Assembly: GCA_024138015.1 (NCBI GenBank) | Contig: JAMXBB010000009.1 | Location: 95,774,098 to 95,838,097 of the forward strand | DNA length: 64,000 nt | From: Lumnitzera littorea | Lineage: Eukaryota; Streptophyta; Magnoliopsida; Myrtales; Combretaceae | Direction of reading: 5' to 3' | Shown here: one piece after another, positions 57,800 to 64,000 of the stretch | Position numbering within the stretch: the stretch's first letter is position 1 | Layout: every line of letters starts with the position of its first letter | The notes under the pieces: generated by a model | What the model was told of the DNA's origin: nothing | Seen by the model: the letters and a program-made list of their open reading frames with translations, nothing else | The model's database searches: none | Translations under genes and position numbers: made by a program

Positions 57800-58600
57800 T
57801 TCCACATTAAAACTTGAACAAACACGTGTACATGAAATTCCCAGCTGCTAAAAAAAATATGGCTTCATCCAAGTGAGCTTGAATTTGCCACGATAACACT
57901 TCAATAAATTTTTTCTTGAACTTGATAAATATAAGCTGCTGATGATAATTATATTGTTGATGACCAATGTTGCAATACGAAGATCTAAAACTTGGTGTGG
58001 AGCTCGAAAATTCCATTGCCAAGTCAACATCATAAATGACCAAAGCTGTTTTGACATTCGTTAATTCCAAAGTTTAAACTAAATGCTTGTCTTCATGATG
58101 ACAAAAGAAATTATGCTCAAGGCACGTAACAAAAGTTGGAATTAATGCTTCTAGAAACCAACTCAATGTATTAAATATATTGCCACTTGGAATTACAATA
58201 GGATATGTGAAATCACTGTCTGGCTTGATCAATGTAAAAGCTACTGGACATTAATCTCCTTCAAGAAATAAGCATCCAATCCTTGTTATCCATCCACGTT
58301 TAGATGCCTGAAGACTTTCACAAAAATCAATCAAGTTCTGGTCCATGTCAAAACTGTTTCGACATCGATATAATCCAACCTGACTGGAACCTATTGAATA
58401 TATTATCTAAATATATTTGATAAGTAGAGTTAGGTTTTCATTTAATGAAAATCCAACTTATTTCTTGTTATGCAATTTTCTGATATAATCTTTTCTCCCT
58501 ATATACATCCTCAAATAAAGTATTGTTTAACTTTAACATCTTCAAATAAAATAAATTGTCCAACTTTAACTTGATCAAAATATATTTAATATTAACACTT
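57800..58600 (-). pseudogene. Possible copia gag relic with upstream LTR-like DNA
   Basis: A minus-strand piece of 87 codons (58,070-57,807) contains FIKFKKKFIEVLSWQIQAHLDEA, weakly like the start of plant copia gag (the NYxxWKxQ..LL pattern). On the same strand, 58,600-58,380 is AT-rich with a GTATATAGGGAG TATA-like site, as an LTR would have. No PBS or zinc knuckle was found. This is a weak call. Confidence 0.25.
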
Positions 58601-60280
58601 GCTAAACATATTAATAATTACATAACATATTTTGTTATCATCAAAATTTAGTTACGAGAATTAACAATATATTGTGGAGCAGATGCAAATTTTAGCCACG
58701 GGACGGTTATATTTGCCAAATATCAAGATTGCACCTGCAAGGAAGATTGTAGCAGACGATATCCTGAAAACAATATTACTTAAACATTAAAATTGACTTT
58801 TACTTATAGGAACCATTATAACAAATCACAGTTCCATATCTACAAAACTATCTTCAATACTTACATTTTATTCTAAACAAGAATAGAAGCCATTATACGA
58901 GCACAACATCCCTAGTCCAAGGATTCGTTTTCATATCTACCAATAGACTAAAAAGGCTATGCCTAGTCATACAAAAAAACAAGCCGCTGTTCATATTCAA
59001 AATGGCACTTTCAACAACCCATATTCAGCAATGGAACTTCACACAGCTCAAACTTCTACAAAACCAGATAGTCAAATGCCCCGACACCAAGTAATCTATG
59101 AATGAGCTTCCGGATTTGCCTAGGTCATCAATAAAATCATCAATCTCCAACTGACTCATCCTATCGAGATCAATGCTCTCTCTTATCTCAATAGATCATC
59201 CATCATACATTCGGTCATCTCTTTTGATCAATCTTCCACCATAGTGAAATTTCAAGTCAATCAACCACTAGCTACTGATATTAGAAAGCCTGTTGCAGAT
59301 AAACAAAATGTAATTGATGAAATGTAAATATGTGTATGTGTGTGTGTGTATGTGTTTCATAAAAGAACCTTGAAAACACATGGACCAATTATTACAAAAG
59401 AACGACCTTCACAGAAGTCAAGTGTGTTTATGGTACATAATCAAGTGTCTAATAAATAATTAAACAAGAAAATGAAAGAAGTGGGAATCTTTTGTCCACC
59501 GCTTCAAGGAAAAGTGAAATAAAACCTGTTAGCATAAATTCCATTCGATGAAAACTATTTTGAAGATAGCAACATATAAGATATGAATTGAGTACAACAT
59601 GCAACTTAGGGTTTATTGCAACCCTTTCATTTTTATTTTTATTTTTATTCAAATTGAACATGCTAATGAATGTGTGCAATTAGGTCTTATATCACTTAAA
59701 AATATGCTGCAATCAGTAAATTTTTTTGTACACCATACATGAACCAGGTGGTTTGAAACTTACATTATATATGAAAAGGTAGTGGCTAAGGCTAAGATAT
59801 GTCTATACAAGAATTGTTCCTTCAATATAGCACCGTTATGGCAGATATAGATGTGATCTTTCTGTACTAAAATAGAGCTTTGAGGACTCATAAGTGGAAA
59901 CTCGTGATTATTGTTCCTATATGAACGGAAAAGTAGTATAAAAATCTAAAGTTCTTATCGAAATCTATTTATATACTTACATGTACGTTAAAACAACTCT
60001 CAAATGATCTTACAAGCTCTAGAATGTACATTCCTCGTCTCCCTTCAAAGAAATAGGGTGCGGGACCTGGTATCCTTGTTCTTTATTTACTTTTCATAGA
60101 AAAGTCATATTAGTAGTGTCTTTATACAATGAAATATGGACATATACATATAGTAGTAATACCAAATTTGTAAATATATATATATATATATGTATATACA
60201 AAAATATACATAATGCAAAAGAACAAGAATATTCTACAACATAGAAAAGTGATTGTAACTGCATTAAAAGATGATCACGT
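58601..60280. other. AT-rich non-coding DNA
   Basis: No gene was recognised. Simple repeats: a GTGTATGT/GTGTGTGTATG run near 59,330-59,355, TTTTTATTTTTATTTTTATT near 59,631-59,649, and an AT run at 60,175-60,190. Confidence 0.4.
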
Positions 60281-60282
60281 GT

Positions 60283-60692
60283 TCAACTAGGGGTTTCGAA
60301 AACTAGTTGCCATTTTGTGGAAAATCCGTAGAATGTATATGGGGCTAGAAATTCGAAATGCAAACTGGGTGGTTTTCCTTCACTTTCAATCCAGAGAAAA
60401 GGTACACTACAGTTGATTTGGGGTCTCAATTGATCGTATAAGAAGGGTTCGGTTTCCTTCAATGAAATCGGGCTTAAGGTTTCTTTTGGGCAGTGAGCGA
60501 ATTTGGGGCCGAAAAGGCTTGATTGATCATTGTTCAATTAGGGTTTTGAAGATGATAAGAGCTGCGGTTGAGAATTTGGGGTTGAATGAGCTGATGAATC
60601 GTGACGTTGATTTAAGGTTTCAAAGAAAAGGAACTGATTTTAGAAGAGAACTAACCATTTTTCCCTTCTTTTTTTTTTTTTTTTTTTTTTTT
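60283..60692 (-). other. Gene-like segment with telobox, unassigned
   Basis: Base composition is more even than in the flanks and an open stretch of about 84 codons exists on the minus strand (60,537-60,283), though it lacks an ATG at its start. On the minus strand AAACCCTAA (60,546-60,538), the telobox often found near plant transcription starts, lies just upstream. A T tract of about 24 nt ends the block at 60,692. It could be a 5' UTR or first exon of an unrecognised transcript, or a decayed retrocopy. No homology is recognised. Confidence 0.25.
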
Positions 60693-61440
60693 AACATAAC
60701 AATGTAATTTAGGGCTCTTTTAATCCTACCTGTGCTCTACACGTGATTACTAACGACTTATTTGGGACAGGACTAATGTTTTGCAAACTTGGGTCAGCTA
60801 AATATAAAAAAAATAATTAACACAGATTAGTTATTTATAAAAATCTATCTAAAACACAAGTGATGTTTCCATAATTTATCCTATATAATAAGTCAACGAC
60901 TCATATCTCAAACCCAACAAATCCAAAACTCTCTCTATATTATGTCTAATTATTTATGTCATTCACTAATCCAAACAATTAGCCCGAGCATTCTTCATCT
61001 ATAATATGAAACCAATCAATTCAATCCCAAACCGATTCCTCAATACGATTAGCAGATTTTCGATTCCAAAAGTCTGAAACCCCATCACAGGTTCAAGTTT
61101 TAGGTTTTACAATTTATATTTGAACCGCTTACCGTGCACTTAAAAGCATACTCGGACGGAAGATCCAAGGATGAGTCACATGAACTCAAATGGCTCTTGA
61201 GGCCCTACTAAGCTGTCGCTTTACCCAGAAACCACTCGGGGAATAACAGATGCAGCGAGCTAAATGATCAGCGGTTGATCATGATTGTAGTATAACTTTC
61301 TTTGTAACTTTAGGTCTCAAAACTATAAAAAGTTTCATTCTACATAAGATTTGTAATTGCTTAACTCGGATAACCGTACATGGGAAATGTCTTCCTGAAC
61401 AAAAAACTACACAAACAAAGCCATACCCATAATATTAGAC
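60693..61440. other. Intergenic DNA, nothing recognised
   Basis: There is no coding similarity, no repeat structure and no RNA gene. It probably separates the unassigned segment from the 3' end of the kinase transcript. Confidence 0.4.
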
Positions 61441-61461
61441 AGTGTTTTGAACTAAAGAAGC

Positions 61462-61622
61462 TCAGCTAGCTTGAAGAAGTGCTGACGGATTCAATAACAA
61501 AGATGAAACCATGTGCAACTGCTTCATAGCTGAAATGGATGACTTGTGGTAGCAGTCGAGCACCCACAAGGACAAACCTTTTCGAGGATTGGGCGAATCA
61601 GAAAATTTCAAGATACCATCAG
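61462..61622 (-). other. Exon-like segment downstream of the kinase stop
   Basis: A good 3' splice site (AAATTTACAG) at 61,630-61,623 precedes 53 open codons, reading GILKFSDSPNPRKG and LSLWVLDCYHKSSISAM, that end at TGA (61,464-61,462). A matching donor (CCAG|GTACAT) lies at 62,028/62,027 on the same strand and the phase fits. Read from the kinase frame this is 3' UTR, since the kinase ORF stops at 62,172. It may be a spliced 3' UTR or an alternative C-terminus. Confidence 0.4.
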
Positions 61623-62171
61623 CTGTAAATTTTTCTTGCAGTACTACGTTTCGAGAGGAAATTCATGAACATGAGGATACAGCAATATCATACTGTATCA
61701 TTACATGCAAACTTACCGTTAACCAATAAATACAAAACGAAACTAGGTCACTCGTTTTGAAAGTTATTTAGTAGATTCAACGTCACAAAGAGCTGATATA
61801 AAAAGTTAAACTTGTTACAACCGATCTAGTTTCATCTATCAATTAATGGATACACGGTACATAAAATTATAGGTTTACAGGATGTCAATAATGATTACTT
61901 TTAGGTCACATTTACACTTACGCATACAGTAGGTCGAGAGTTTCTCTTTGCCATAGTGGTATTTCTAAATTTTGTCACGTATGTTTAGGTATGTTTATAT
62001 ATAGTACTCCCATTATGGTCAATGTACCTGGTAATAGGTGAACTTTCCATCTGCTACTTGATTCTGAGCTTCTAAGCTGCAGATTCGGCAAATGTAATCT
62101 TAAAGAATACCCAATATGCATATACAGAACCTCATGCATCAACCATCTCGTCAATGATCTCAAATCCCCCA

Positions 62172-63844
62172 TCACTGTCTTCTCAGAAAGCTATGCTGAT
62201 AGAATTCATCAAACGACAAACGAGTTGCTGCAATTTATAAAATCAGTAAGATTCTTTAGGGGAGACTGTTGCTTTTGCTTATGCAAGGTGGTAAAGGAAG
62301 TTGAGACGACTAAATATTCCCAACCTGGATTAACAGAGAGTAGTCTGGAGCACATGTCAACACATTCTGGATGCAATTTGGAAAGGACTGGCTGGGAAAA
62401 AGGAAGAGATGAAGAGGATTTCATGTTTTGCACCAGCTGAAATACAACAAAGTAATCAAACATCATTACTGAAATAGAACATGACTGTAACTCAAACTGA
62501 TCTGAGGCATGATCATAGAAGCAAACCTGAAACCTACAAGATGTCACACATCTAACTAGAATATGATCCAAATATAAGGCGAAATGACTCAGTTATGGAA
62601 AGAAAAAATAATTATATCTAATTTCTAATGGGTTTTGCATAATTTTAACATTGACATCAATTAGATATGAAATGAATATTAACAAGGTAGTAACATGAAT
62701 TAATGCACATGAAATTGGAAAAGGTATTGTGATCTTGCTATCATGTAGACAAAATTGTACCTGAACGTTAGTCCTTCCACAAAATGGAGGAAATCCATTG
62801 AGGAGCTCGAAAAGTATTACACCGACACTCCACATGTCCACCTATGTGAATATTCAAACCTCAGACTTCGACATTTAAAACAAACAAGATTCACAATAGC
62901 TTACCTTTTCGTCATACTGTTGGAATTGAAGAACTTCTGGAGCCATGTAATAGGGCGATCCACATGAAGTATTGGCAAAGCTTCCTGGTTGTATGGTTCT
63001 GCTTGGTACAAAATCAAGCAACCATATCAGAATCTTGCCATCTTTGAACAATAACTGATATGTGTTAAACAGAAAATACCACCTTGAAAGACCAAAATCG
63101 GCTATTTTTAGCACTTTATCCACTCCGGGACCAGATAATAATATGTTCTGCATGATGAATCAAAAGAGAACAGGAAAGAAAAATAAAAGAAGCTAAGCCA
63201 ATCAAATATGACCGCACTTACATACACATCTCCATTGGCCCAAAAAAAATTTTCAAAAAAAAAGAAAAAATATGCACATCTCTACACATGCGTAAAATGG
63301 ATTTGGTGCAAATGCAAAACTATATTCAGAGTTTATCCATAAAATAGAAATGGATGTTAGACTTAGTTCATCACAGAACAGAATGAATCTAGAAAGATTA
63401 ACACTGTATTGAAGAATGCTATTGTGAAGCCCGCTAAGTACATGGAGAGCTCTAAAAATTTTACCAGTAGTCTAAGTCTATGCAAGATTCAAGATGCAAG
63501 GGCTTTCATCAAGGAAGGAATTACAAATGCAAAGACTCAGGAAATGAGAAATCCATCAATGCTGAAGTATGTATTTCCTACCTCTGGCTTCAAATCTCGG
63601 TGAATGATGTGGTAAGAATGTAGTACTTTCAAGCCAGCCCCTGTGCAGAAACGACCAAAAGGGAAAAACCATAAGAAGTAAGAACAAGTTGATTTTTTTG
63701 CCTTATAATGATAAAAAAGCACATACCAAGCTGCTGCATGAATCTTCTTGCAACTTGCTCATGAACTTGCCCATGAAACTTTATAAAAGAAGCTAAGTTT
63801 CCCCCAGCACAAAACTCCAGGACCAGGTATATGCATTCATCAGC
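62172..63844 (-). CDS. ATG1t: ATG1t-like serine/threonine kinase (3' part of gene)
   Basis: ATG1/ULK-family kinase, which starts autophagy by phosphorylating core ATG proteins; the plant ATG1t branch lacks the long C-terminal regulatory region. Seven exons lie in the window, all with GT..AG borders: 63,844-63,727, 63,640-63,582, 63,147-63,083, 62,998-62,905, 62,841-62,761, 62,436-62,325 and 62,227-62,172, giving 194 codons plus stop. Motifs in order: YLVLEFCAGGNL (hinge), HIIHRDLKPEN (catalytic loop), VLKIADFGLSR (DFG), CGSPYYMAPEVLQFQQYDEK (activation segment and P+1), DMWSVGVILFELLNGFPPF, and CVDMCSRLLSVNP. All catalytic residues visible are intact. The N-lobe lies beyond 64,000. The protein ends SFLRRQ just after the kinase domain. 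The choice of ATG1t over ATG1a/c is by motif resemblance. Confidence 0.85.
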
Positions 63845-64000
63845 CTGTATACCATTATGTAGAAAAATCTCTTTAAAAAACTAATAAAAAAATCTGCAGG
63901 AAAGAGGATTTAATTCCTCCTGCTTGAAGAATAAAAATGTTAAACTTCTTGTAAGAACAGGGAATCTATGCGCATGCTCTCCAAAAGCAAAACACTTGAT

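Overview
The window is nuclear DNA of a flowering plant, most likely a eudicot. It is AT-rich and has spliced genes with GT..AG introns. It carries a GT47 exostosin-family gene and part of an ATG1t-type kinase gene, and is otherwise dominated by nested plant retrotransposons (Ty3/gypsy Tat and Tekay-like, Ty1/copia, LINEs with an RNase H domain). The species cannot be named from the sequence.

Layout. 1-5.9 kb: non-coding repeat debris, including an LTR-like copy (1-1,745) with an inverted relative at 23.5-25.0 kb. 5.9-9.2 kb: an apparently intact three-exon GT47 gene on the minus strand. 9.3-14.3 kb: AT-rich DNA with no recognised gene. 14.3-31.7 kb: a dead Tat-lineage Ty3/gypsy element on the plus strand. 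Its gag is split by a 3.3-kb solo LTR with a perfect 5-bp target duplication. Its reverse transcriptase is replaced by a minus-strand Tekay-like fragment plus an LTR-like block. It keeps the 3' features typical of the lineage: a ~90-bp minisatellite after integrase and a decayed antisense ORF. 31.8-32.5 kb: a LINE scrap. 33.9-43.2 kb: a second LINE on the minus strand, cut by a nearly complete Ty1/copia element (35,466-39,950) with both LTRs, PBS, PPT and matching GACTA duplications. 43.2-45.3 kb: possible DNA-transposon relics. 45.4-52.1 kb: two related Ty3/gypsy elements arranged head to head around 47.29 kb. 52.1-53.3 kb: two tandem repeat arrays. 53.3-60.3 kb: non-coding repeats with a 780-bp hAT-type non-autonomous element. 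60.3-64 kb: a gene-like segment and the 3' part of an ATG1t-like kinase gene on the minus strand, which runs off the right edge.

Only the GT47 gene and the kinase gene look functional. All transposon reading frames seen are broken, and several have lost catalytic residues (DRG protease in copia; FAND, YFDY and FIDN in three reverse transcriptases). No new enzymatic system was found. The unusual points are the readable order of nested insertions, a WRKY-box cluster in the solo LTR, the Tat antisense ORF with its minisatellite, and several undescribed tandem arrays.

All coordinates and splice sites were read by eye. Element borders without a target duplication are approximate.
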